Origin: Blastomyces gilchristii SLH14081
Lineage: Eukaryota > Ascomycota > Eurotiomycetes > Onygenales > Ajellomycetaceae
Direction: 5' to 3'
NCBI RefSeq assembly: GCF_000003855.2
Contig: NW_003101681.1
Span: forward strand, 1,743,893 to 1,807,892
DNA: 64,000 nucleotides
Shown: positions 22,688 through 34,814 of the stretch, one piece after another
Numbering within the stretch: the stretch's first letter is position 1
How the letters are laid out: each line of letters begins with the position of its first letter
The notes under the pieces: generated by a model
The model's database searches: none
What the model was told of the DNA's origin: nothing
Seen by the model: only the letters and a program-made list of their open reading frames with translations
Program-made: the position numbers and the translations under genes

Positions 22688-22876
22688 TCATCTAAGAAAT
22701 CCTGCAGCAAAGCTCATATCAGAATGTGTATTAAATACAAGATATTGCAGAAATCTGATACTGAATTGATAGAACTGTAGAGTAAATTCTGCTGTATATG
22801 TAATCAATTTCTCATCATTATTCATGAAATTGACATTCTTCTTCATAGAAATGAATGTAGAATAACAGTCATTCAT
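22688..22876 (-). pseudogene. Copia reverse transcriptase fragment
   Basis: An open fragment that ends in the copia thumb/connection region (LQYLVFNTHSDMSFAAG, compare the family pattern LLYLA-TRPDI-FAV). The catalytic core continues upstream on the minus strand with stops near 23050. Confidence 0.8.
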
Positions 22877-25800
22877 TGAGAACTTCTTCAGAAGATTTCT
22901 TATAAAGAGAAGTTAAGATAATGTTAATGAAGTTGAATCTCTATCAATCTTCATTTCTAGATAGCAGTTAAAATCCTCTACATTCTTGATCTCATAATTA
23001 GCAGTGATTTTGACTTTGACTCAGTTCAGATCTTCAATTTTCAGACTGTAGAGATGAACATCATTTATATAAATAATTATATAGATCTGTCTTTCATCAT
23101 GAATAAATAGTTCAGCATCATAGAGACTGATACAGAAGTCTGAGTATAATAGCATCTTTCACAGCTTCTCATATTATAAGAGTACTGCCTGTTTAAGGCT
23201 GTAGAGTCTCTGTATCAACTCATATACAAGATTATCATAATCTTCACAGAATTCTGTGAGTTGATTTATATATATCTGTTCATCAGCAGACAGTTGAGTG
23301 TTTAAAAATGTGGTCATTATATCAATCTACAGAACATATTATCTCTGAGATACTGAGATTGTCATGAGAGCTTGTGAGATGAATACAGAGATAACAGATG
23401 CAAAGATTCTTGAGTAATTAACTCTCTTCTATTGAAGATTTCTGCAGACAACTCAGCAGGTCTTATAGTGAATAACATCACTCATATTATTGAACTTTTT
23501 GTCAAATACTCATTGACTGTGAAGAACACTTATTTGTGATGTTCTCTCAATCAGTTGTCAGACCTCTATCTATTTTAAACAATTAATCTCTTTAACACAG
23601 GCCTTGTAATAATACTTTCATTCCATGGAAGCTTTGACATGTGTGAGGTTTTTCAGAATCAGAAGTACAGTGATCTCAGAATTGATGAGTAGGTCTTCAA
23701 AACTGTTTCTCACTGAAGATTTCCTCACTGTTGATTTCTTCACTATAGTGATATTTCTTGTAGATGTCAGAGAGTTATCAGATTCAACTGTGAGTTCTGA
23801 AGAGTTCAGTGTATTCTGTACTAAAAAGATAGGTATTCTCGCGGAGATTTCATAGTCAATTCATCAATTATTAGTGAGTATGAGAAATAATGAATACTCA
23901 GATTGAATTTCCTCATCAATGTATAGATCAGAAATCACTGCAGTCTCTTAACAGGCTGCAGTGAGTAGGCCTGATGTTACTGAAGAAATCGCCGCAGCCG
24001 CTTTACAGACCGTATTGAGTAGAACCTTCAGATTGTGTAGAGTAGTCAGTATCAATGAATTGATAAGACAGAGATTCTTCTGAAAGATAACATCTTTTGA
24101 TATGTATAAACATCTATTGAAGAGATTCTTGTGAAGTTTTATAAAACAGACTAATATATTAATAATCTCTGTGAGATTTATTATCTGAAAGGTCTCTGAA
24201 TTATCTATAATAAATAGTTAAGTCTTATCTTTACTATTATTCTTTTCCTTCTTTTCTTTGAATTTCTTTATTCTCATAGTGTTGTAGATTCTTCAATTAT
24301 CTGAAGCACTGTCTGAATTGATTAATTAATAGTTATCAAAGTGAGATCTCTCATATTCAGAATATGTAGATGAGTTTTCTGATTTCTGATAATTTCAGAA
24401 ACTCTTTTATATACTGTTATAATCACATTCAGTACAGTCTTCACAGATCAGATTTAATATATTGTTACTGATAGTTAATGTAACTGTTATAGCTGTTATA
24501 GCTGTTGTAGCTATTATAACTGAGTTAATTACAGAATCTATATTCTACAGATTCTTTTTATCTTTTAAAGAATTAAACTGTGAATGAATTTTCTTCATAA
24601 GAAGATCAATATCTAATATCACAGCTGTAAATTTGAAATCCTGTATCTTCTCTATCTTCTTCTAAACATAATTTCTTCAATTGTTAAGTAGAACTGAGTA
24701 GAAGATATTAAATATTCATGTATCTGAAGAGAAAGTATTTAATATCTTTAATTTCATAATAATGAACTGAAACTTATCAAAGAATATATATAGATTAATG
24801 ATCTGTGTATTATTAAGAGACATGAATTTCAGAACTGTCTCACAGTGTAACTGTGTTTTAAGAACAGACTATTTCTATTTAATCACATTTTATAGAGTAT
24901 AAGTAATCTGATTTTCATTATACTTGAAGAAATGTGGTCTGACACCTGCATTCAAGAAGTTCAAGATGAATATGTAGAGTCATCAGTTTCTAGCATCTTA
25001 GAATAGTGCTTATTCATCATCTCTTTATAGAGGGTTCTGAGTCTGTCATTTCTCTATCATATATTAACACTGTGCATTAATCAGTTTTGATTTCATGAAG
25101 ATGCTTTATATAATGTAATTGAATGTATCAGTTAGACTGTTTAGTCTCACAGTATTCTTGACATCTTTCTTGAATTGAGAGATTGTCTTGCCAACACAGC
25201 TATTCAGTTCATAAAGATTGAATTTCAACCTTTCACTGAGATTAGAATTTCATATGACTGTACAGACTGTAAATATAATAGCAGAATAATTGTTAATATT
25301 CTGTGATCAATCTGTAGAGAATCTCTGTTGACAGAGTTTTTTCAGTTATAGTTCAAGTTCTAGAACTCTTTGCTTTCTCTTATCTATCTCAAGTATTATC
25401 TTAAGATGTTTCATCTCTTAATCTGATATTACTCCATCTGAATAGTAGATATCTGAGTGTTCAATATTCTTATCAAGAGAATCAGTTTCATCAAGCTGTC
25501 AATTAGATTGAGAGGCCGGCCTGACCGTGTCAGAAGCTGTATTCAAACCAGCATTGAATTAAGAGAGTGTTTCAACAATGAAGCTTTCAAAGACTTTATG
25601 AGAATGTTCACTGACAGAGTATGAGTGTGAAGAATTATTGTCATCATCAACTACAACTGATTCAGTGAAAAGAACACAAGATCATGAACATGTATATGAG
25701 TGAGATTGTGTTGAATCTGTCATCTTGATATTCATTTATTGAATCCTTGCTAATATTGCTCTCTTTTCTTACTTTTTTGCAAATGTAATGTGTTTTCTGC

Positions 25801-25987
25801 AAGTCTCTTTTTTAAGTGAGTAGCAGTATTATTAATCATCAAGATCTCAAATGCATCAATACTAATAGAATAAGATGATTTTAACTTCTGAAGAGTGTAT
25901 CAAATGAAGCAGTAGTTCAAATAATGATTATATTAACAAGAAATCCCGAATTGACAGTGATTTTGCATAAAAATAAGTCTTATAACC

Positions 25988-26083
25988 TGTGAAAGGTGTA
26001 AAGCTTGTGTGATTGAAAGGTTGCTAGCTTTGTGAGAAGTTATATGATGGAAGGATTAGTAAGCCAGATCACGTGACCTGACA
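25988..26083 (-). repeat. 5' LTR of copia element B
   Basis: 96-bp LTR. On the minus strand it is followed directly by the primer-binding region GGTTATAAG, the RIP-altered counterpart of GGTTATGAG in element A. Confidence 0.92.
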
Positions 26084-26183
26084 CATTGTGGGAGATTGTT
26101 GCGGGGTTGAGATGAGATGTCATGAGATGATGTGAGATGATGAAATGATGAACGGGGTGTATTGTGGCGGATGTAACATAAGT

Positions 26184-26411
26184 TAATCAATCACCTAACA
26201 CTTGTTTCAACCTAACACTCACCTTTGTAAATCAATTACAATCAACTTCAAATGTTCATATCTCATTGAATATTCAATTAAAACTATTCTAGAAAACAGA
26301 ACAATAATATGTAAATATATATTATATTGTATTAAATTTTTATAAGAAAATAATATATAATTATTAATCTATTAAACTTTTTAAAATACTATTTTAAAAT
26401 AAAATACATAG
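26184..26411 (+). repeat. Truncated T1 end
   Basis: Starts TAATCAATCACCTAAC and matches the terminal 230 bp of the T1 right end (20560-20795, inverted). The similarity stops abruptly near 26411 where a GC-rich sequence begins, so this copy is cut by the next repeat. Confidence 0.85.
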
Positions 26412-28366
26412 TATCTTTTGTGCCGGTTAGCGGGGCGCCCAGCCCGCTGGGCGCCGTTGTCATTGGTCCGCTTACTGCGCTAGGCCCGTTGCGGCAGCAC
26501 TGTTGCCACTTCGGGGATGGCGCGCCCTCTCGCCGCTTTTGCGCCCTCTCACGCTGCTTCAACAGCTGGCTGCTCAATCTATAAAAACCTGTCTCACATC
26601 CTCGCAACAATCACACACTCTCTTCTCCTCTTTCTTTTCTCTTCCTCTTTCTCTTTCTCTCTCACTTGCTCGCTCGCGCCTGGATGCACTGCTCTCTCCC
26701 CCCTCTGCAGAGAACCGGTGCTGTCTTACCCGGCTCTCACCCCTTTTTCTTCCTGCACCTGCGGAGTCACTGAACAGATGTTTGATGATCTCACAGGCTG
26801 CTGCTTCATTGATTTCTGAACTATTCACACTGTCTCTCACAGTGTTACTTCACTTAATCTGAAGTCTAGGCTGCTGAGACATCTGCAGTCATGTTACAAT
26901 AACAATGATCTTTACTATATTATATAATCAATAACTGTGAATCACAGATTGTCAATGATTTATTTTTTTATTTTTATTTTAATTTTAATTTTTTTTTTTT
27001 ATAGTTGAGCTTTATTCAGTTAATCTATTCTTCTGTACTTTGTTATCTTGAGTGTCTTTTATTCATGAAGATCTGTGTGAAAAAGCAACAGATAATAATT
27101 AATTAAGATTATAGAGAAGATCAGTGAGTAAGCCTTCTAAAGTTAAAGTACTTACTAAGCTCTGAGTGATGAAGAATTGTATTACTCTTTAATTTATTAA
27201 GATAAACTGTCTTATTTTCTTTTCTTAGTTAATAGTAAAATTGCTGCACTTCTTTTTTAATATTAGTGTATATTTACAGGTTGACTAAGTTGAGATTTCA
27301 TTCAGATTACATGCTTAATATATCAGAGTTAAAAGTGATAATAGTTATATGTAATTGATATAGAGCACTGATTATTAATCTTCAGATAAGTTTCAGATGA
27401 GAATGAATATATCAACAGTTTTAGAGAAGATTCAGAGATCAGAGAAATTCACCTGTTACTTTCTTCTCTGTAGAAGATGATAAAACAGCTGAAATCTCTG
27501 TAATAAGAGTAACTATAAAGAGTGACTGAGTCTTCTATAAAATTGCTGATACTTAGTAATCTATTTCTCTCACTCTTGCATACTCTTCTCTCAGACTTAA
27601 TTCTCACTCTTCTTCTTACTTTCTTAATTCATCTCTGACTCAGAATCTTCTCTCTCAGATTCTTAATCTTCTACTCAGATAGCTCTTGTATTTTATATAA
27701 ATAACTTCAAACTGTGAATACTGCAGCACTTTAAGTCATTCTTACCGTATAAATACCTTAATTCTCATATCTTAGAAGTTAGAAAACTTTCTCTCTCAGT
27801 CTTATATTATAATGTCTCTCTTAATACTCTGCTGCCTCTTAAGCATGATCTTTCTTCAAAGCTATCAGCTGAAGTTTGCATGTCTATTAGTAGTAATACT
27901 CAGCTATATACACTGTTAAACTCTCTCTCTCAATCAAGAGAGATGTTCATATTACTATTTAATTTAGAGAATTTCTGACATAATGTATTATCTCTCTATA
28001 ATCTGATATATTACATTCTGAATTCGCATTTCATCTCTGTCTGTGATGTTTAAGATAATATCTCTGATATACTAACTGAACTACCTTCTCTTGAAAGAGA
28101 TGTCACAGAGGCTGATATATTATTACTGAGTATAATCAGCTTAGATAATAGCTTAGAAGCTTTCTTCAGACTCTCAGATCTTCAGAATAATATCTTTATT
28201 AACTCAGTAATTCTTGCTGATAATATGCTCTGAAATATTAGTGATCTTTATCAGTCTGTTTAACAAGATAATAATCTCACAAGCTCAAAGATTACTTATT
28301 CATATTCTGAATCTTCTCTGTCTATGTTCTGTAACACTCTTAATCATTATCAAGAATTCAGAGAGA
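26412..28366. other. Repeat U, first segment, with a GC-rich promoter-like head
   Basis: Begins with about 350 bp of GC-normal sequence that contains a 10-bp-arm hairpin, CAAT-like CATTGG, a TATA box (CTATAAAAACC near 26578) and then a long CT-rich leader. The sequence then turns AT-rich with stop-riddled frames. One frame near 28060-28370 shows a leucine/serine-rich helical pattern but no known domain. It might be the 5' end of an LTR or DNA element (it starts TGTGCCGG); no matching other end is present in the window. It is interrupted at 28367 by the hAT insertion. Confidence 0.5.
26432..26453. repeat. Perfect GC-rich hairpin
   Basis: The arms GGCGCCCAGC and GCTGGGCGCC are separated by CC. 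It lies at the head of repeat U in otherwise strongly AT-rich surroundings. Confidence 0.85.
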
Positions 28367-28746
28367 GGCTTGACTAGACTGACCGTGTGACCGTGTCTGA
28401 GACCAGGATCAAACTTTACAGTTGTTATATTGCCTAAAAGCATTACTTCTGGTCATGATTTGTGTTCATTACATTGATTTCAAATCCTGTTATTTCAAAT
28501 ATTAAAGATCTCAGATTCACTTTTCAAATAAAAATCTAGTCTCAGATAAAGAATATATTTGAATTCTTAGTCACATTTTCATTCTGATCTCATTATTGAA
28601 AATAATATCAAATAGAATCATGAAATCATTTCTCACTTACATAATATCATAACATAGTACTCATTTGTTGAAAATTCAATAGAGAGTGTTATCAAATATC
28701 ATTACTTTTCTGAACACAGATTATAATTAATAATATCATTTTAATT

Positions 28747-28990
28747 AAAAAAAAAATGTAAAATACAAAAAATAATAAAAAAACAAAAAACAAAACAAGA
28801 AAAAATCACAACAAAAAAAAAAAAAAAAAAAAGAGAAAGAAAAAAAGAAGAGAAAGAAAAAAAGAGACAGAAAGAGAAAGAAAAATAAAAAAAAAAAAAA
28901 AGAAAAGAAAAAGAAAAAAATAAAAAACAAAAATAAAAAAAAATAAAAAACAAAAATAAAAAAAAATAAAAAACAAAAATAAAAAAAAAT
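28747..28990. repeat. A-rich low-complexity tract
   Basis: About 245 bp of A with scattered G, C and T. It includes an internal tandem of CAAAAATAAAAAA-type units (28928-28988). Long poly-Phe reading frames on the minus strand are an artefact of this tract. Confidence 0.9.
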
Positions 28991-30087
28991 CAAGATTGCA
29001 GAGCTACAGTATTCTTAAAATACTCACTTCTCAGAGTCTTCACAATGTTTATTATCAACTGTGTATCTCTCACAGTGAGAGTAACACAGCTGTGATGAGC
29101 TATTGTCTTAATATCATCTAATAAATAATCAGTATATATCTATATAAATGTGAATAATTAGAAAACATACACTTAAAAAGTGTGGCCAGGGTGAACTCTG
29201 CTGCCACTTGAATAGCATCAAGAACAGAATGCTGAAATCAATGATTTCTCTCATTGATTTCACAGACAAGATGTGTGAAGATGATCTTGAGAAATATAAG
29301 ATTCTCTGACTTCTGGTAGAAATGAATCTCATGAAGAGACTCTATTTTCATCATATCAGAGACTGAGTGTTACTAAAAAGTGTTACTTCAATGTATATGC
29401 ACTTACTGCAGTGATTCACTCTCTGCACATGTGACTGAGAGTTGCAGCTTTCTCACGCTGCATGGCTCTCTCTGAGATGCTGTCATCAGTTTGCAACCCA
29501 TGCAGCCTCTCAGTTCAGCACACACTGTGCAAATGCAGCTCTGTGTGCTGGGGCTGTGTTGGTCATTATGACCTGATGTGATACTCACTTTTCACAGGCC
29601 ATGTTTCATTTGATTGAGGGGAAGAGAGGACATGACTGCTGTTTTATTTGAGAGAGAGTGAGTAATTGAATCTGTAGAAGATAATTTAATTTCTTCTACA
29701 TTTAAAATTTGATTAGTCTATACTCTTCAATTTGAGAGTTTCTGAGAGTGTTTTAATAGTTTTCATACCAGCTTGAAATTAGTGATTGATTGAAGAAAAG
29801 AAAAGAGAGAAGAAAGAAATGAGAATAACTTATCTTTATAATATAAAAACAGAGAATTACTGTAATCATTTACTCTAGTAACAAAGATCTGTTTTCTGCA
29901 TGTATCTCTGATACAGATTATATAATAACTGTATACAAAGAATATCAACAGTGCATGTATTAAATGAAGATAATATTACTATACAACACTGTAGCTGTTT
30001 CTGTACATTGCTGAAAGCTGTTAATATTTTCTTTGAGTCTCTTTATATTTGATAAGTCAGTAATATATTTCAATGCACTTCTTCTTT

Positions 30088-30205
30088 CATTATTATTATT
30101 ATCATCATCATCATTATTATCATCACTATTATCATCATCATTATTATTATTATTATTATCATCATCATCATCATCATCATTATTATCATTATTATATTAT
30201 TTCTG
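30088..30205. repeat. TCA/TTA trinucleotide microsatellite
   Basis: Alternating blocks of (ATT)n and (ATC)n over about 115 bp. The two units differ only by C versus T in a CpA context. Confidence 0.9.
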
Positions 30206-31689
30206 GCTGTCTCTTCTGCCTTCACCTCTCTTCAATGCTCACTGAAACCAATTATGTCATTTCTCTTTAAATATTCTGCGGTTCTGCGGACCATCAAGGC
30301 GCGTGAGCACTGTCACAGATTGAAGAGAGAGAAGAAGAAGACATTCAAGTGAGAAGAGACAGATTGCAAGACATGTTATAATGTCTTGAAGAGGCTCTGT
30401 AAGAGAGCAGAATGATAATGATTTTAAGTAATACTTCTGATAGATTTAGACTGAACTAAGTATAGAAATAATACAGATGACACCATCTGTGAAAGATTGA
30501 AGAAGAAGATAGTGAAAAGCCTCATGCAGCAGCAGTGAGATCAGAAGAAGTTCTGAGAATAATTTAAGATCAAGATGAAAAGAGAGAGAGAGAAGAAGAG
30601 TATTACTGTAAATAAGCAGTGACAGAAGAAGATTAAGAGAGTGTTGAAGCAGAAGATAAAGAAGCTAAAACTGATAAGTTTTTTATTTATTGAGAGATAA
30701 TGATTTTTGATAACACTTCTGTTCTCTAATTAATTAGCAGAAGCTGACAGAGAAGGAGGGAATTAAGGCCTTGTTCAGGTCTTGAATGCACTTCATGATT
30801 CAGAACATTGAGAAGACAGCTCTGCTCTCTGAGCATGTCAATCTGCTTGCTGCTGAAGTGGAACCTGAGACAGCAGACCAGAAAATGCGGGATTTTAAGG
30901 TGCAGATTGACCTGGCTGAGAGAAAGCAGTGAGAACCCTTCTCTGAGAAGGCAGTGAAGAGAGATTTTGAGATGATTATCATCTCAGATGAGAAGGAGAA
31001 GAAGGAGAAGAAGAATGAGAAGTGAATTATAAAGAATGATAAGAAGAATGAGAAAGAGAAGAAAGATAATAAGTAGAAAAAGTTTTTTTCTTTTTATATT
31101 AGTTAGTTATAAGTTCATAATTATTAATAATTGAAATTAATTTTGAGTTTTTAAAAATTATTGTACAAGTTGTAATCAAGTCAGAAACAATATATATATA
31201 TATATATATATTTAACTATCATGATTCACAAATCACTATAATATATAAGTATCAACATTTTTTCAACATTGATATTCACAATATTAATATATTTTTAATG
31301 ATATTATCTGATAATGTAATTTAGTAACACTCTCTTTCATAATATTAATATATTTTAAGAAATATGACAGAGATTAATCAAGATTGTTTGTTTACTTTTA
31401 TACATCAATGATATTCAATCTGAGTTAGTACTAAAATTATAACTAAGCTAAGAAACAAGATTATTTTCTCTTATATTAATTCTTCTTACACACATCAGTG
31501 ATCAGTTATTGAAAATAAATTATCATCTTTCTCAAATTATTATCATATCTTCTGAATTCACTTCTTTCACTTCTTTTACTTCTATTGAAGATTCATAAAC
31601 TCTTCAAGAAATCACTGTGAATCACAAAGTCTATATTGTTTATAATTCAACACAGAATACTCTCTTTTAATTATGATGAATAATTACTT

Positions 31690-34000
31690 CATTCTTCACA
31701 TCTGATTCCAGGCTATGAAATTTATGAAAAACTCAACACAAATATCAAGATGAACTATGGAATAATTATTAACAGATTGCATTGCAGATTACTGAAGAGT
31801 CATCTCTCTGCTACAATCACTGTAACTTCATTCAGAAACATTTATCATGAACTGATTATAACTCTGAAGAAATTTTCTGACATCTGAAGTCATCAGAATG
31901 CAGATAACAAAAGAAAAATAATCAGAAAATTACTACTGAGCTGATAAGTTACTCTATCAGATAACAATTTTTGATAACACTAACTTTCTAATTTGAAGGA
32001 AATTATGTGAAAATGACTCTGTATCAGTACTCTGATTTCATAACTCTTATCTGATAACTTCTGTGAATAATTACTTCACATGTGTATATCTCTGAATCTT
32101 TCTCTTCAATCAATTGAAAACCTCGAATTTCAAACACTTCTTCAAATGCTTAATTCAAATCTTCATATTTCACATCAATTCTGTCTTCAGTTCAATCTCA
32201 AGACACACTACAAAGTTAATATGCAACATCTAGAATCAGAGTTGAAGAATCATCAAAGAGTGTCTCTTACAGTGAATACATGAACTAGTACAAACAATCT
32301 TGCATTTATGAGAGTTACATGTTATTACATTGATGAGAACTGAACTTATTGAGAGATATTAATTGAATTTGAATCATTGATCAGTAGTCATACTAGAGAT
32401 TATATGACAGAGATATTAATAACTGTGATTAAAAATAACTATTGAGATATTAGTCTCAGTCTTCTTACAATTACAACTGATAATGCTGTGAATAACTACA
32501 CTATGATGAAGAGCTTGAAGCAAAAATTGGCTTTGCATTTCTGAAATGATAAACAAGGTCATATTCTCTGCATTGCTCATATAGTTCAACTTGTGATGCA
32601 AACACTGATAAAGAATCTTAACATTGAGATGAAGAATAATGAGATGACTGATTCTTGAGATGAGAATGAGATGAAAGTGATTACTCAAGTAACTTTTGCA
32701 TTCACTTTATAAAAGATAATGTTTTTTGATAACACTTTTTAATATTGCTTTTTGATAATGCTTTTTAATAACACTACTGTTAATTTTGAATAGATTGACT
32801 AATAATTTAAATGTCATAGATTTGAAACATTGCTAATGCAATTTGTATCTCTTCTAAATAACAACAACAATTTCATGATATTCAATAAATAAACAAATCA
32901 GTCATATCACTGAATATGATACAGAATGTTAGAATATGATGAAGTTCAACATATGAGATGACTGTTCAGACTCTTCAATTGTATCAGATAATTGATTATT
33001 GAGTGCAACACTCTGATCAGAAAAAGATTCAGATATTGAAACTTTCTGATATGAAGTGAACTCAGTTGAAATATGTGATTGATTTACTGTTTCAGTTTTA
33101 TAAGATAACAAAGACAGTCTCAATCACTCATACACCAATGCTGCAGTCAGTCTGGTGAGTGTATAACAGTTTATTTACTCATCTTGAGAAGCAGTTGAAT
33201 CACTCAAAAAGAAATTCAGTCTGAGATAATGCTATAGTGCAGACTATTGTTACTGCAAGGAATAAACTGGCATATTACTACAGCAAAATGAAACAATCTT
33301 TTGCAGAGTACTATGCTGTAGTAGCTCTACTAGATTTCTTCTGTCAAGTTAATATCTACACTTCTCAAGATTGAACAGAGAAGGAATGAGACTCATATGT
33401 CAAATTAGCCTAAGACTACTACAATATCAACTATCAGAGATTTGAATGAGCAGATGTTCAAGATATGAAGATAGTGGAATACAATTCTTTAGTAAGTAAC
33501 AATCTTTGATAACACTTCATATCACATAGAACTATAATACTAACTTTGAAACAGAACTTGCATACATTGATTGCAACTGAAAATCAGGCAAAACTACATA
33601 CTTGTAAAACTGAATTTGACTGCTATCTTCAAGATGATCTGATGAATTTACACATCAAATCAATTCTAGAGTTATGAAAAATTGTTAAGAGTATATATTC
33701 AACTGTTGCACTGATAGTGTGTGATATTCTGACAATTTCATTGACAGAGGTGAGAATGAAGTGAAAGTTCAACTCAAGTTGAGATATTTATCACTATTGC
33801 TGAGGACAATTACAAGGAGAAACAATCAAGAAACTCATGATTATAAAACATAGAATTATCAGACAGTTTAATACCTCTGATCACAGTATATCAGAGAAGT
33901 GTAGTTTTCATGAGAAAGTGAAGAATAAACTTGTACAAGAATGTATTTAGTTGTTTCATAAGTGTTATTAATAATTGTTACCAAATTCTGATTATATAAG
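31690..34000 (+). pseudogene. hAT transposase pseudogene
   Basis: Consecutive fragments in all three plus frames match the hAT family layout. The catalytic-core segment has SLTVNT followed by a stop at the conserved Trp, then a TSTNNLAF-type strand, LLTITTDNAVNN (about 32455-32495) and ILCIAHIVQL (about 32565-32595). The C-terminal dimerisation region is recognisable near 33610-33930 (FDCYLQDDL, then VALIVCDIL). At least half a dozen TGA or TAG stops sit where TGG would be expected, the usual RIP result. Possible introns interrupt the frame. It is not functional. Confidence 0.85.
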
Positions 34001-34814
34001 CAATCACTGAATGAACTGAATGGGACTGATTTTGATCTTCAGTCTCAGTCTCATTCTGATTTTGAAAGAATGATCATCTTTCACAGTTTATTCTGGAAAA
34101 TTACTCTCATTTCACTGTTCTTGAATTAAATCTGGTCATTTTTCATGTCATTTCTCTCAGAAATGGTCCATTTTCAGATTTTTTTGAGGCTTGGTCCTGG
34201 TGAGACTCACGCCAAGAAATGTATGAGATCAGATCAAATGGGACCAAATGTGAAATTCATGGTCCCGGCGGCCAGTCTAGGCTTGACAGCTGAAATAGAA
34301 ATTCTTAAATGAATGACAATACTCATGTTCTGAATTATCAGCAGATTCACTCTATCTATTATAGTACTGATATTAATATATCTTACTTCTACAGTATAAG
34401 TGATGACTTTCTCAGTAATACACAGATCAAGAGATGTAAATAATTATTATTATTATTATTCTTCAATTATAGATGTATGCAGTCAGAGACTATGATATCT
34501 ACCTGAGAACTTTTAGTTCTCAGGGTTTTTCCTATATCTGTAAAGTTAACTATTATACATTCATCAATTTCAGATATGCAAAATCAGAAAATTCCAGCTC
34601 AGAATACAAAAACTGTTTACAAATTGCAGTGTTTTAACATCTTCTGATACTTTGAAATCATTTGACAATATCATGACAAAGGAAAAGAGAACACAGTCTT
34701 AAAGATAGACACATTAAATAGATAGACAGAAAGAAATTGAAAGAAAAAGATAAAGTAAAGAAAGACTGTAACAAAACAAATTATTAAAAGATAGTATATA
34801 GCTGTTTTAACAGA

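Larger units (their letters stand above)
21829..26083 (-). mobile_element. Copia element B: full-length, RIP-damaged Ty1/copia retrotransposon
   Basis: 4255 bp in inverted orientation to element A. It has 96-bp LTRs at both ends (21829-21924 and 25988-26083) and the 5-bp TSD CATTG on both sides (21824-21828 and 26084-26088). The domain order on the minus strand is typical of copia: gag/integrase remnants (26.0-24.0 kb), the Pro/Ala repeat region, reverse transcriptase (about 23.1-22.7 kb) and RNase H near 22.1-22.3 kb. The catalytic motif of the reverse transcriptase reads YIND where YVDD is expected. Stops are frequent throughout. It is dead, but structurally complete. Confidence 0.92.
28375..34279 (+). 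mobile_element. hAT transposon, 5.9 kb, RIP-damaged
   Basis: The ends are short inverted repeats, TAGACTGACCG at the left and CGGCCAGTCTA at the right. They are flanked by a perfect 8-bp TSD GGCTTGAC (28367-28374 and 34280-34287). Eight-base TSDs and TIRs of this kind are diagnostic of hAT elements. The transposase remnant lies in the right half. The left half holds an A-rich tract, a trinucleotide microsatellite and a second weak coding-like block (30770-31020, Glu/Lys-rich, open for about 48 codons, then a stop) that I cannot identify. Confidence 0.92.

Noticed and set aside
28741..28993. Phe-rich minus-strand frames
   Set aside because: They are translations of the A-rich low-complexity tract in the hAT element.
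30033..30270. Leu/Ser and His/Tyr-rich frames on the plus strand
   Set aside because: They are translations of the ATT/ATC microsatellite and have no protein character.
28374..34280. 6-bp TSD GCTTGA with CTAG ends for the large hAT element
   Set aside because: Shifting the border by one base gives a perfect 8-bp TSD and standard TAGACTG/CAGTCTA hAT ends, and the second element shows the same solution.
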